A DNA stretch of 41,087 bases, from the IMG/VR virus record IMGVR_UViG_3300009314_000031, positions 1 to 41,087 of that record; one strand, 5' to 3'. The position numbers were made by a program, and so were the translations under genes. Under the pieces are notes generated by a model that was given only the letters and a program-made list of their open reading frames with translations, made no database searches and was not told the origin of the DNA. This DNA is from a virus. The number at the start of each line of letters is the position of its first letter. Within the stretch, counting starts at the first letter, position 1. This document shows positions 1 to 7,146 of the stretch, piece by piece.

Positions 1-119
1 ACACGTCTTCTCCCTCTCATTCTGGCCTTTATAGACTCCTCTAGGAACGAGAAAGCGACCGGGTCATATTCCCGATACCTTCCTAGTTCTTCGGGCGTCT
101 TTCCGAGGGCTAAACACAT
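1..119. repeat. Left copy of 119-bp terminal direct repeat
   Basis: These bases are identical to 40969-41087. An exact overlap at both contig ends means the molecule is circular or circularly permuted, with a unit length of 40,968 bp. An overlap of this size is also what a de Bruijn assembler leaves when closing a circle, so it need not be a biological terminal repeat. A tail gene crosses the junction, which supports true continuity. Confidence 0.95.
1..119 (-). CDS. Partial copy of the tail chaperone C-terminal frame, cut by the window edge
   Basis: This is the left-end duplicate of the first 39 codons of the frame annotated in full at 40950-41087. It begins at an ATG (119-117) one base beyond the TGA of the upstream chaperone gene and runs off position 1. 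Count it only once. Confidence 0.7.
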   Translation of the reverse strand, partial: MCLALGKTPEELGRYREYDPVAFSFLEESIKARMRGRRR

Positions 120-120
120 C

Positions 121-618
121 TCAAGTAGAGCTTGGGCTTCTAGGGTCAACACGAAAGGAATCTAACGATGCTCCTGTTTCTTCTGAGGTGAACTTGAGTG
201 CTTCAAGCGTCAGCCTCATGATTAAACCATCCGTTATCCAAGGCTCCTTCTTGGCAAAATCGCCCCGTATCTCTTCCGTAGTGACTACGCTATCAAGCAG
301 TTCGCATAGAACGTCCATAGCTTCATTGTAGTCGCTAAGAGATTCCATTCCTTCGGTCTCTTGCATCTTCGATATTTTCTGATAGTTAATGAAAGCTCTC
401 TGTCTTTCACTACTTGTCATGATGCGGATGTCTAAGGGAATCTCGTCATCTCCTATGGGATAAAAGAACCGCTTGACTTTCCTAGTGACGCCTTTGAGTA
501 ATCGTTCTTTTATTGATAATACGGATTCGTCATATTCCTCTGTTTTTCGTTGTTCATCTCTATCCGCTATCTGGTCAAGCCTTTCCATCCCTAGAGGTTC
601 AGTTCTCTTTTCATCCAC
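121..618 (-). CDS. Tail assembly chaperone (gpG-like), 165 aa
   Basis: This is an acidic, helical 165-residue protein between the tail tube side and the tape measure gene, the usual place of the siphovirus tail assembly chaperone that coats the tape measure during tail growth. It has no recognisable catalytic motif. Its last 12 codons overlap an open +1 frame that continues as good protein sequence across the genome junction, as in gpG/gpGT systems. The start ATG overlaps the end of the preceding 88-aa gene. The role rests on position, size and the frameshift layout, not on a sequence motif. Confidence 0.6.
   Translation of the reverse strand: MDEKRTEPLGMERLDQIADRDEQRKTEEYDESVLSIKERLLKGVTRKVKRFFYPIGDDEIPLDIRIMTSSERQRAFINYQKISKMQETEGMESLSDYNEAMDVLCELLDSVVTTEEIRGDFAKKEPWITDGLIMRLTLEALKFTSEETGASLDSFRVDPRSPSST
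148..161 (-). other. Candidate +1 programmed frameshift site in tail chaperone
   Basis: The zero frame reads TCC TTT CGT GTT here. Slipping +1 at TTT C moves into a frame reading V-L-T-L-E-A-Q-A-L-L-E and then the ATG at 119. The new frame has a stop at 164-162 and the zero frame stops at 123-121, so any switch must lie between them. UUU-C allows re-pairing of the Phe tRNA. The fused product would be about 211 aa. Confidence 0.5.
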
Positions 619-877
619 TTTTCTTCAATCCCTTTTTACTCTCGTCACTCATCCCATACCAATCTACGACATAGAGATGGTATGCGCTGTGGCGATAGTA
701 TTTCATCATAGGACCGAAAAGAAATTCAAGATACTGCCTAAGGTGGACAAGGCTGCCTAGCGGGGCATTGATTATGAACCCGGCTGACATATTAGCCTCT
801 AAGTCCTCGGGCTTTACTTTCGAGAGTGTTTCGTCGAAACCTCCAAACTTTAATTTCTCCATCCTACCTACCCTCAC
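611..877 (-). CDS. Small tail-region protein, 88 aa, unknown
   Basis: This 88-residue protein lies between the putative tail tube gene and the tail chaperone and overlaps the chaperone start. It has a Lys/Gly N-terminus, a central segment (about residues 30-65) with hydrophobic and aromatic residues and a lysine-rich C-terminus. I do not recognise the family. Its place suggests a minor tail or tube-associated protein. The tight overlap indicates translational coupling. Confidence 0.7.
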   Translation of the reverse strand: MRVGRMEKLKFGGFDETLSKVKPEDLEANMSAGFIINAPLGSLVHLRQYLEFLFGPMMKYYRHSAYHLYVVDWYGMSDESKKGLKKSG

Positions 878-885
878 GAAAGAGC

Positions 886-1296
886 TTAGTCCAAAAAGGT
901 CAGATTATACATTTTGCAACTAAATTCCTCTATGACTGCGGCCTCATTCTCGGCTTCCATGTTCGAGAAGTCTATGCTGTCGAATACCACCGACCCTAAG
1001 ATGGCCGGCGTAGTCGGGCCTCTCGGAGTGAGAGAGCCATACCAGACATAAGTTCCAATCTGGAACGTGCCAAGATACAGGTTGTCTACATATCCGTGAC
1101 GGCCCCTTAACTCGAATTCGATGATACCTCTCAGATATTCATTAGGTATCAACTCGCCCATCGGGAACCATCCTCGGTTAGTCTGACGGCCTGAAAACTC
1201 AGCACCTTGCATGAGAGCTAGAACGCTACCCACAGGTGGAGGGTTAGTTGTCGCTATGTATAGTCGGGCATAGAGACCTTCCATTGGTGTGCTCAT
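886..1296 (-). CDS. Probable tail tube (major tail) protein, 136 aa
   Basis: This 136-residue protein is rich in beta-prone and Gly/Pro segments and ends in a short strand-like tail, consistent with the small beta-sandwich of siphovirus tail tube proteins. It sits after the neck genes and before the chaperone, the canonical major tail protein position. A clear intergenic gap of about 80 bp precedes it, room for independent regulation. Identity is inferred from position and size. Confidence 0.55.
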   Translation of the reverse strand: MSTPMEGLYARLYIATTNPPPVGSVLALMQGAEFSGRQTNRGWFPMGELIPNEYLRGIIEFELRGRHGYVDNLYLGTFQIGTYVWYGSLTPRGPTTPAILGSVVFDSIDFSNMEAENEAAVIEEFSCKMYNLTFLD

Positions 1297-1377
1297 TCTT
1301 TTCTTCTCCTTTACAGTCGCAGAGTCACCTACTCTGCTAGACCTGATAGGATAGTCTCGTTAAAGTATAAAAAAGAT

Positions 1378-1851
1378 TTACTGAATGATGTTGACTTGGA
1401 CCTCTATCTCGACCCTCAGCATCCTTGTCTGACGAGTCGTATCATAGAGAGGCGTTCCCCGGTTTCTCGGGAGGACGGCGCTTATCCCGGATGGGACCGT
1501 GTAGGTTTTCCAATCGACCAGAAAAATGCGATAAGCCTCGGCCCTCATCCTTTCAATATTGTCTATGTTATCCCCGACGCTTTCACCAGCCGGAACCCTG
1601 AACCATACATTGACTCCGAATATTTCACGGCTTATCGAGTAGGCTTTGTCGTCGTCGGATGAGTCTCCGAAGAATATCTCGCTGTCTGAATGAGGAAATA
1701 AATGCGACACGGTGACTTGAGGATATTCGGTCTTTTTAGAGTCATACCATCCGGTAGTGAAATGCACATTGGCGACGGCTAAATCTCCGACCAAGGCCCA
1801 CGATGCTGACAGTTTTCCCGATATGGCTTCTTCGATATTCGTGTAGGCCAT
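1378..1851 (-). CDS. Probable tail terminator / neck protein, 157 aa
   Basis: This 157-residue protein follows the head-tail adaptor directly; its ATG overlaps the adaptor's TAA. The alternating beta/helix pattern, with a helix near residues 90-115 and C-terminal strands ending in V-x-I-E-V-x-V, resembles phage tail terminator or tail-completion proteins that cap the tube at the head. No specific motif makes this certain. Confidence 0.5.
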   Translation of the reverse strand: MAYTNIEEAISGKLSASWALVGDLAVANVHFTTGWYDSKKTEYPQVTVSHLFPHSDSEIFFGDSSDDDKAYSISREIFGVNVWFRVPAGESVGDNIDNIERMRAEAYRIFLVDWKTYTVPSGISAVLPRNRGTPLYDTTRQTRMLRVEIEVQVNIIQ

Positions 1852-2487
1852 TTATCCGATGTCCACCCAATTAATTCGATAAGGTTTCAACAAGTCCTTG
1901 AGGGCTTTTTGAAAGATATTTGGCATAGCAAATAGGCTTTGGAACTGTTTACCGCCGCCAGCCATGAAAGAGGCGAAAAGGTCAGGAGCCAAGTTTCGTC
2001 TTACCATGTCAAGGATAATATTTGCACATAGCTGTGCTGTGACGTATTCTACGTCTTGAGGAACAATCCACTGACTAGCTGCATTGAGATAGCCGAAGCT
2101 CCCAAGCATAACGACGTTCTTTTTACCTGTCGGGAAGTTGCCACCGTCATACCTGATATATTGCGGATAGCATACAAAGTCTGAGACTGAGATGGCCGTT
2201 CCATTTATTGTGGCTGTAGTTATCCCAACGAGAGGGCTATACTTCGGCGGTATGAAAAGAATGGACTTGCCTGAGCCGTCGAGCTCCATAGTTCCGAGGC
2301 CCGGGGTTCCGAAACTATGATTTACCCGGCCATCGACGAGCTTTTCAGCTTGAGGGATAAGGGTTTCCTCTATCCATTGGTTGTATGTGGCCTCGCCTAA
2401 GTCCTTGAAGTATGCTAACTGGTCAAATTTTACTTGAGCCAGATACCGGACAAGTTCGGTTCCACAATAATCTGCGAACTCTCCCAA
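1852..2487 (-). CDS. Probable head-tail adaptor (connector), 211 aa
   Basis: This 211-residue protein has N-terminal helices (1-50), a central beta segment and C-terminal helices, the common architecture of gp6/gp15-type connectors that dock below the portal. It is followed by the tail terminator candidate and then the tail tube. The sugar cassette separates it from the capsid gene, which is unusual because connectors normally come directly after the capsid gene. Its ATG sits 14 bp after the epimerase stop. Confidence 0.55.
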   Translation of the reverse strand: MGEFADYCGTELVRYLAQVKFDQLAYFKDLGEATYNQWIEETLIPQAEKLVDGRVNHSFGTPGLGTMELDGSGKSILFIPPKYSPLVGITTATINGTAISVSDFVCYPQYIRYDGGNFPTGKKNVVMLGSFGYLNAASQWIVPQDVEYVTAQLCANIILDMVRRNLAPDLFASFMAGGGKQFQSLFAMPNIFQKALKDLLKPYRINWVDIG

Positions 2488-2500
2488 TGTTCTTCTTTAT

Positions 2501-3445
2501 CTAATTCTCAGTAGGTAATAAAACCCTTCGCCAATAATCGGCCGTCATGTGGAGACCTTGTTTAAGGTTGACTTTGTGAATCCATCCCAGCGTCATGTTT
2601 GCTTTTAAGGGGCTGCCTATGAGAGTGTGAATGTCAAGGGGTCTTTTTGGTATCGTGTACCAAATGACGTTGCCCGCCCAGCCCGTGACGTCCCTACAGT
2701 GATTGACTAGGTTTTCGATTGTGTAGCCTTTTCCGGTGCAGATGTTAAATACCTGTCCTATGGCCATTTTGTTTCCAAGGGCCTTTAGATAGGCTCCTAT
2801 ATGGTCATCGACGTAGAGAAGGTCACGAACCGGGTCAGGCTCTCCTAATCTGACTTCTTTTTGTCCGAGTATCATTTGAGTAAGGATTCTCTCTGTGACG
2901 AAGTGCATATTTTGTTTCCGGCCGTAAGTATTGAAAGGTCTCATTATCGTCATCGGGAAGTCATAGGCATCTTTCACGTATTGGAGATAGAGGCTTGAGG
3001 CCACCTTGGTTACGGCATATGGACTGTTCGGGTTTAAACGATAGTTTTCATCTATCGGGAAGCTGTCATGGATTCCGTATTCCTCAGACGTTCCAGCCGC
3101 TAAGAATTGCTCGAAGTGTTCAACATTAAGCCGTATGGCCTCAGTCAAGTTGATGAGGCCGATATAGTTCACTCTAGCGACTTCTTGAGGATGGTCATAG
3201 CTATAGCTTACCGGACTTATCGAACCGAGATGGATTACCCTGTCCGGTTGAACCATTTTCACTGTCCTTTCTACGGATGAATAATCCCGTAGGTCGGCAA
3301 AAACTGTCTTTACGTTTTCTCCCATGACGAAGCGCCCTGTCACGTATCTGTTCATGGCATAGACGTCATAATCTTCCACTAGCTTAGGAACAAGGTGGCT
3401 ACCGATGAATCCGGTAGACCCCGTCACAAGTATTCTTTCTTTCAT
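2501..3445 (-). CDS. NAD-dependent nucleotide-sugar epimerase/dehydratase (extended SDR)
   Basis: This 314-aa extended short-chain dehydrogenase/reductase acts on NDP-sugars. The Rossmann motif GSTGFIGS lies at 9-16, the TSEEYG segment at 119-124 and the catalytic SPYAVTK (Tyr143, Lys147) follows. RPFNTYGRKQ marks the usual substrate loop. Length is normal. With the neighbouring DegT aminotransferase and hexapeptide acyltransferase it could supply a 4-keto-6-deoxy sugar for amination and acylation, as in perosamine- or bacillosamine-type routes; the exact substrate cannot be read from sequence. Its ATG overlaps the methyltransferase stop (ATGA). Confidence 0.88.
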   Translation of the reverse strand: MKERILVTGSTGFIGSHLVPKLVEDYDVYAMNRYVTGRFVMGENVKTVFADLRDYSSVERTVKMVQPDRVIHLGSISPVSYSYDHPQEVARVNYIGLINLTEAIRLNVEHFEQFLAAGTSEEYGIHDSFPIDENYRLNPNSPYAVTKVASSLYLQYVKDAYDFPMTIMRPFNTYGRKQNMHFVTERILTQMILGQKEVRLGEPDPVRDLLYVDDHIGAYLKALGNKMAIGQVFNICTGKGYTIENLVNHCRDVTGWAGNVIWYTIPKRPLDIHTLIGSPLKANMTLGWIHKVNLKQGLHMTADYWRRVLLPTEN

Positions 3446-3912
3446 TTTTTCACACCTATCATTCTAAAAGCGAATTTACCGCAAGTTAGTTCGAAGTGGA
3501 TTACCTTAAGCCCAAAGAAAATCAGCATCTCTCTAAGTTCGACGGGCCTATAGCACCATCTGATGATATTTGTCTCATAAGCCGTGTTCCCTTCCCCGGC
3601 TGTCCCATAGAGGAACTTACGAGCCTCTTCATTTCCTCTTGAAGCCGCTACTCCGAGGACTTCCATATTCGGCGTATGAATATTGATGCTCCCACCGGGC
3701 TTGAGCCACTTGGCACATTTTCGGAGAAGAGCCTTGGCTTCCATGAAGGTAATGTGGTCGATGACATCTTGGGCTATAATCTCATCAACCGAGTTCTCTT
3801 CGTAATCAATCTCCCTAATATCTGCTAAGACATCTGGTTTAAAACGTTCAAGTTTGTCGATGTTTATATAGCCTTCTCGGTAGTCTTTCCCTGACCCTAG
3901 ATTAAGTTTCAT
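3442..3912 (-). CDS. SAM-dependent methyltransferase, 156 aa
   Basis: This is a compact class I methyltransferase. Motif I (LNLGSGKDYREGY) begins at residue 3, an acidic motif II region follows, D-V-I-D-H-I lies at motif IV and KPGGSINIHTPN at motif post-I/V. Such proteins occur in glycan clusters, where they methylate sugars or act in polysaccharide synthesis. It overlaps the previous gene by 11 bp and the next by 4 bp, inside the sugar cassette. Target unknown. Confidence 0.82.
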   Translation of the reverse strand: MKLNLGSGKDYREGYINIDKLERFKPDVLADIREIDYEENSVDEIIAQDVIDHITFMEAKALLRKCAKWLKPGGSINIHTPNMEVLGVAASRGNEEARKFLYGTAGEGNTAYETNIIRWCYRPVELREMLIFFGLKVIHFELTCGKFAFRMIGVKK

Positions 3913-4339
3913 CCTTCACCATCACCGCAGTATCGGCTTCTTCCTGAACTATTCTATAGATGGCCTTCCCCGGGCTATACTCGCCTTTCGTAGAGTCGTA
4001 GAGCATGACATAACCGCCAGGCTCTAAAAGGTGGTAAGCTATATTCATGCAATTGACCCGTTCCCGGCCATCAATAAAGATAAAATGGAACTTCATATCT
4101 AGTAAGCTCGGGGCCTCGGCGTATCCCTCTTCAAGCCGCACATAGAAGAGATGGACATTCTCGTTCTTCGAAAACTGATGTTTGTATTTGTCATACCATC
4201 GGTGTTCATGCTCGAAGCTCCATATTTCACACTCTGGAACTTCCTCTAGCATTATCTGAATCGAGAAACCGGGGCCCCACTCAAGTATCTTTAGAATCCC
4301 TAGCTCTGGAACGGCATGATGAATCCACCGTCTGAGCAT
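3902..4339 (-). CDS. Small class I methyltransferase-like protein, 145 aa
   Basis: A class I SAM-binding fold is suggested by motif I (ILEWGPGFS, about residues 17-25), an acidic residue after the second strand (SFEHEH), FIFIDGRER as motif IV and EPGGYVMLYD as a later strand. The first ATG is at 4339. The same frame is open for about 26 further codons upstream, to a TGA near 4418, and reads like protein (EASDIGFHSFRD before the Met), yet it contains no ATG, GTG or TTG. The true N-terminus is therefore uncertain. It belongs to the sugar cassette. Confidence 0.7.
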   Translation of the reverse strand: MLRRWIHHAVPELGILKILEWGPGFSIQIMLEEVPECEIWSFEHEHRWYDKYKHQFSKNENVHLFYVRLEEGYAEAPSLLDMKFHFIFIDGRERVNCMNIAYHLLEPGGYVMLYDSTKGEYSPGKAIYRIVQEEADTAVMVKDET

Positions 4340-4359
4340 ATCCCGGAAGCTGTGAAACC

Positions 4360-4488
4360 CTATATCGGAAGCCTCCTTTTCTTCCGTGTCCGGCGAAGGC
4401 TTTTGTAGGATTTCTTCAAGTCAGCGTATTTGATGTAGACCGGATGAGGTTCTTTACACTTAGGGCAATTGACCGTGAACTTGGCCAT
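4360..4488 (-). CDS. Zinc-ribbon mini-protein, 42 aa
   Basis: The 42-residue frame begins MAKFTVNCPKCKEPH, a CxxC knuckle, and ends with a very basic tail (RRTRKKRRLPI). Its 3' half overlaps the open frame upstream of the methyltransferase. It may be a free nucleic-acid-binding mini-protein, or its N-terminus may be joined to the methyltransferase by a -1 frameshift at about 4420. Both readings are inference. Confidence 0.5.
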   Translation of the reverse strand: MAKFTVNCPKCKEPHPVYIKYADLKKSYKSLRRTRKKRRLPI

Positions 4489-4499
4489 AGGTTCTACGG

Positions 4500-5429
4500 T
4501 TAAAGGTTTCTTAGACAAGTAAATAGAGCTCCTAGTTTTTTCGTATAGTTGTGTTCTTTCCTAATGTAATCTGAGAGCCTGAGGATGTTTTCGTGAACGA
4601 TGTCATAGTTCTTTAAAATGTGATTTATCAAAGCCTCAGTCTCTTCGTAGCTCTCAGTCATGTAAGGATACTCGAAACCGAAGTATTGAGGCGTAGCCGG
4701 AATCCGGTATTCTATAATGGGAGTTCCACTTGCTAGAGATTCCATCATCCGAGTCGGCATATAATCCGTTCGGTGACGGTATTCTTGAATCATCCCGAAT
4801 AGAATTTGCTTGGAGTTATACCATTCGTTTAACTGAGGGATTGTAAGCCACTTGTCATCTATTGTTTTAGCGTGCCATTTGAAGTCGTCACGTTTCATAG
4901 CTGGGCCTAGAACAATGTGCTTCTGGGATTCTGTTTTGTTATCAAGCCCGGCGAATCCTAAGCCCTTCCGGGGTAGTCCAAGTGGCTTGAAGAATCGAGG
5001 TCCTACTCCGACTGTGAAGGGATGAGATGCTAGGCCCATGTCCTCGGCCGCTTTTCGGCGTTCTGGCCAAGGTCCTATGATGAGGTCTTGTTTAACCTTG
5101 ATTTTACTGAGATGATTTTCAAGTCCTTCCGGCGTGACGCCCCAAGGCCAACAGACATTGAAATCGCCTCTATAGGGATTCATAGCTGACTCAGCTAAGC
5201 CGAAGCTAAACATGATACGGCCTAACTTGGGGTCGCCTATCGTATCACAATACTCGAGGAAACAGTCGCCTACTTGCTGTGCTAAGGTCTGGTCACCAAG
5301 TCCGGCCGTAAAAAACCACAACTCAGTCTTTTTTCCTATGTAGCGTGAATAGTAATGCGTATCCACTAGCTGACCGGCTATGAGAAAAGTTCGGCCAACC
5401 GTTCTAATTTTATCTGAATCCTTTACCAA
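4500..5429 (-). CDS. Glycosyltransferase, GT-B/CgeB-like, about 309 aa
   Basis: The C-terminal half carries the GT-B signature TRMMESLASGTPIIEY with surrounding segments typical of GT4/CgeB-type transferases. The N-terminal half is less conserved. I chose the TTG at 5429 because it overlaps the acyltransferase stop by a few bases; a longer start at 5561 would lie entirely inside the acyltransferase gene and gives an Arg/Ser-rich, non-protein-like leader. It probably transfers an amino- or acyl-sugar made by the adjacent genes, in the cytoplasm. Confidence 0.72.
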   Translation of the reverse strand: MVKDSDKIRTVGRTFLIAGQLVDTHYYSRYIGKKTELWFFTAGLGDQTLAQQVGDCFLEYCDTIGDPKLGRIMFSFGLAESAMNPYRGDFNVCWPWGVTPEGLENHLSKIKVKQDLIIGPWPERRKAAEDMGLASHPFTVGVGPRFFKPLGLPRKGLGFAGLDNKTESQKHIVLGPAMKRDDFKWHAKTIDDKWLTIPQLNEWYNSKQILFGMIQEYRHRTDYMPTRMMESLASGTPIIEYRIPATPQYFGFEYPYMTESYEETEALINHILKNYDIVHENILRLSDYIRKEHNYTKKLGALFTCLRNL

Positions 5430-6043
5430 TATTCTTCGCCTCTTATAATTCGAGCCGGGTTTCCTACCACGACTTGATTGGGTGGAATGTCTTTGATAAC
5501 GACGGCTCCGGCCCCGACTACAGCACCTTCGCCCACCACTCTCCCCGGTATAATTGTGCACCCAGCCCCAAGGAAAACTCCATCTTTTATCTTGATATTT
5601 CCACAGAGAGTGGTCTTGGGAGATATGGTGCAGTAGTCGCCTATCTCTGTATGATGGCCGATGTTTGTTTGGCCACAGATTAGATTATGATTCCCAACCT
5701 TAGCGTAGGGCCTGATACTGACCCAAGGCTGAATAATGTTTCCTCTTCCAATCTTAATAGTTCCACGATGAATCTCTACTACGTCTGCGACTACATTAGG
5801 CCATTGTAAGGGCTCGAAGAATCCGAGGCCCTTTATCTTATCCCGTTTGGGCCGGGTTTCACCGATGCAAGACGTGAACTTCAAACCTGATGGGTCTTTC
5901 AAGAACTCAAGCTGAACAGGGATACCGTGTATAGTTTCACCCGGCTCTCTGGGGACGTCATAGTATTGGAGAAGGTCAAGGTGGAATAGGGCCGCATTGG
6001 ACCTTGCGAAAGACCCGGCTCCTACCATGACCCAGTCTCTCAT
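5423..6043 (-). CDS. Hexapeptide-repeat sugar acyltransferase (PglD/NeuD-like), 206 aa
   Basis: An N-terminal domain that may bind the sugar nucleotide (MVGAGSFARS, residues 6-15) is followed by left-handed beta-helix hexapeptide repeats from about residue 80 to 195, including NIGHHTEIGDY with the putative catalytic His and the closing VVVGNPARIIRG. This matches acetyltransferases that N- or O-acylate aminosugars. Length is normal. Its ATG overlaps the aminotransferase stop (GAATGA), so the two steps, amination then acylation, are translationally coupled. Confidence 0.87.
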   Translation of the reverse strand: MRDWVMVGAGSFARSNAALFHLDLLQYYDVPREPGETIHGIPVQLEFLKDPSGLKFTSCIGETRPKRDKIKGLGFFEPLQWPNVVADVVEIHRGTIKIGRGNIIQPWVSIRPYAKVGNHNLICGQTNIGHHTEIGDYCTISPKTTLCGNIKIKDGVFLGAGCTIIPGRVVGEGAVVGAGAVVIKDIPPNQVVVGNPARIIRGEEYW

Positions 6044-7146
6044 TCTTCGACAATCTCCTCTATGCAGTCGCAGACGTATTTTATCTGCTCTTCCGTTAGT
6101 TGATTTCCAGAGGGAAGGTTTATCCCTATCTCGGATAGCAGCTCAGCATTGATGAAAGTCTCATCGGTTTTATATGGCGGCTGCACGTGTAGAGGGAAGA
6201 AGAACGTCCGAGTTTCCACGTCCTTCCTGTCAAGCTCCATCATTAACTCGTTCCTATCTAAAGGACAATCGGATTTGAGGACCAAGCTGAACATCCAATA
6301 AACGTTCTTGTATCCCGGAAATTCTACGGGGAATCTGAAGTAGTCTTTATACGGGGCTAGCTCTTTCATGTAGAGCTTGGCATTATTCCGTCTTTTCTCA
6401 GCGTAGTGGTCTATCCTCGGAACTTGGCTTAATCCGAGGGCACCTTGGAGCCCCGACATCCTATAGCCGTAACCGACTTCCTCATGCCAGTAATGTTTAC
6501 CGTGTCTCCCGAAGGCGTGAGTCCTGAGCCATTGAGCCCTTTCATAGACGTTCTGATGGTCCGTAGTTATCATGCCGCCTTCTCCGGTCGTTATTATCTT
6601 GTTGGCATACAGGCTAAAGGCCCCGACGTCTCCGATAGAACCAGTTTTACCCAGCCCCTCTATTTCCGCCCCATGAGACTCGGCCGCATCTTCTATCAGA
6701 TAGAGGTCTCTGTCTTCCGCTATTTCGACTAAGGCTTTCATGTCGCAAGGATGGCCATAGACGTGAACGGGCATTATGGCCACCGTTTTTTTGGTGATTT
6801 TCTCTTTTACCTGTTCAATGTCGATACACCAACTGTCATAATAACTGTCTACGAATACGGGCTTAGTTCCCAGATAATTGACGGCGTTTGCGGAAGCTAT
6901 CATAGTGAATGTGGGCATTATCACCTCGTCGCCCCGTTCTATGTTTAGGGCAGCACAGGATAGATGAAGGGCTGTCGTCCCTGAGCTCGTAGCTATGGCG
7001 TAGCGAGTTCCTACATACTTAGCAAACGCCTTCTCGAATTTTTCTACCCAAGGACTTATTCCACTAATCCATCCCGCCTTCATACATTCTGTTACTGATT
7101 GAATATCCTCTTCCGTAATGTCTGGAGTTGATACAGGAACTTTCAT
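6040..7146 (-). CDS. DegT/DnrJ/EryC1-family PLP aminotransferase, 368 aa
   Basis: This sugar aminotransferase converts a keto-sugar nucleotide to an amino sugar using PLP. EDAAESHGA and SLYANKIITTGEGG (PLP lysine in YANK, about residue 183) are classic family motifs, and ATSSGTTALHL forms the phosphate-binding region. Length is typical. The ATG at 7146 makes an ATGA overlap with the upstream gene; a GTG at 7155 is also possible. With the SDR and acyltransferase it forms a plausible route to an N-acylated deoxyamino sugar. Confidence 0.92.
   Translation of the reverse strand: MKVPVSTPDITEEDIQSVTECMKAGWISGISPWVEKFEKAFAKYVGTRYAIATSSGTTALHLSCAALNIERGDEVIMPTFTMIASANAVNYLGTKPVFVDSYYDSWCIDIEQVKEKITKKTVAIMPVHVYGHPCDMKALVEIAEDRDLYLIEDAAESHGAEIEGLGKTGSIGDVGAFSLYANKIITTGEGGMITTDHQNVYERAQWLRTHAFGRHGKHYWHEEVGYGYRMSGLQGALGLSQVPRIDHYAEKRRNNAKLYMKELAPYKDYFRFPVEFPGYKNVYWMFSLVLKSDCPLDRNELMMELDRKDVETRTFFFPLHVQPPYKTDETFINAELLSEIGINLPSGNQLTEEQIKYVCDCIEEIVEE

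Noticed and set aside
5430-5561. Longer N-terminus of the CgeB-like transferase
   Set aside because: The stretch is in the conserved acyltransferase frame and codes an Arg/Ser-rich sequence; the TTG at 5429 fits operon overlap.
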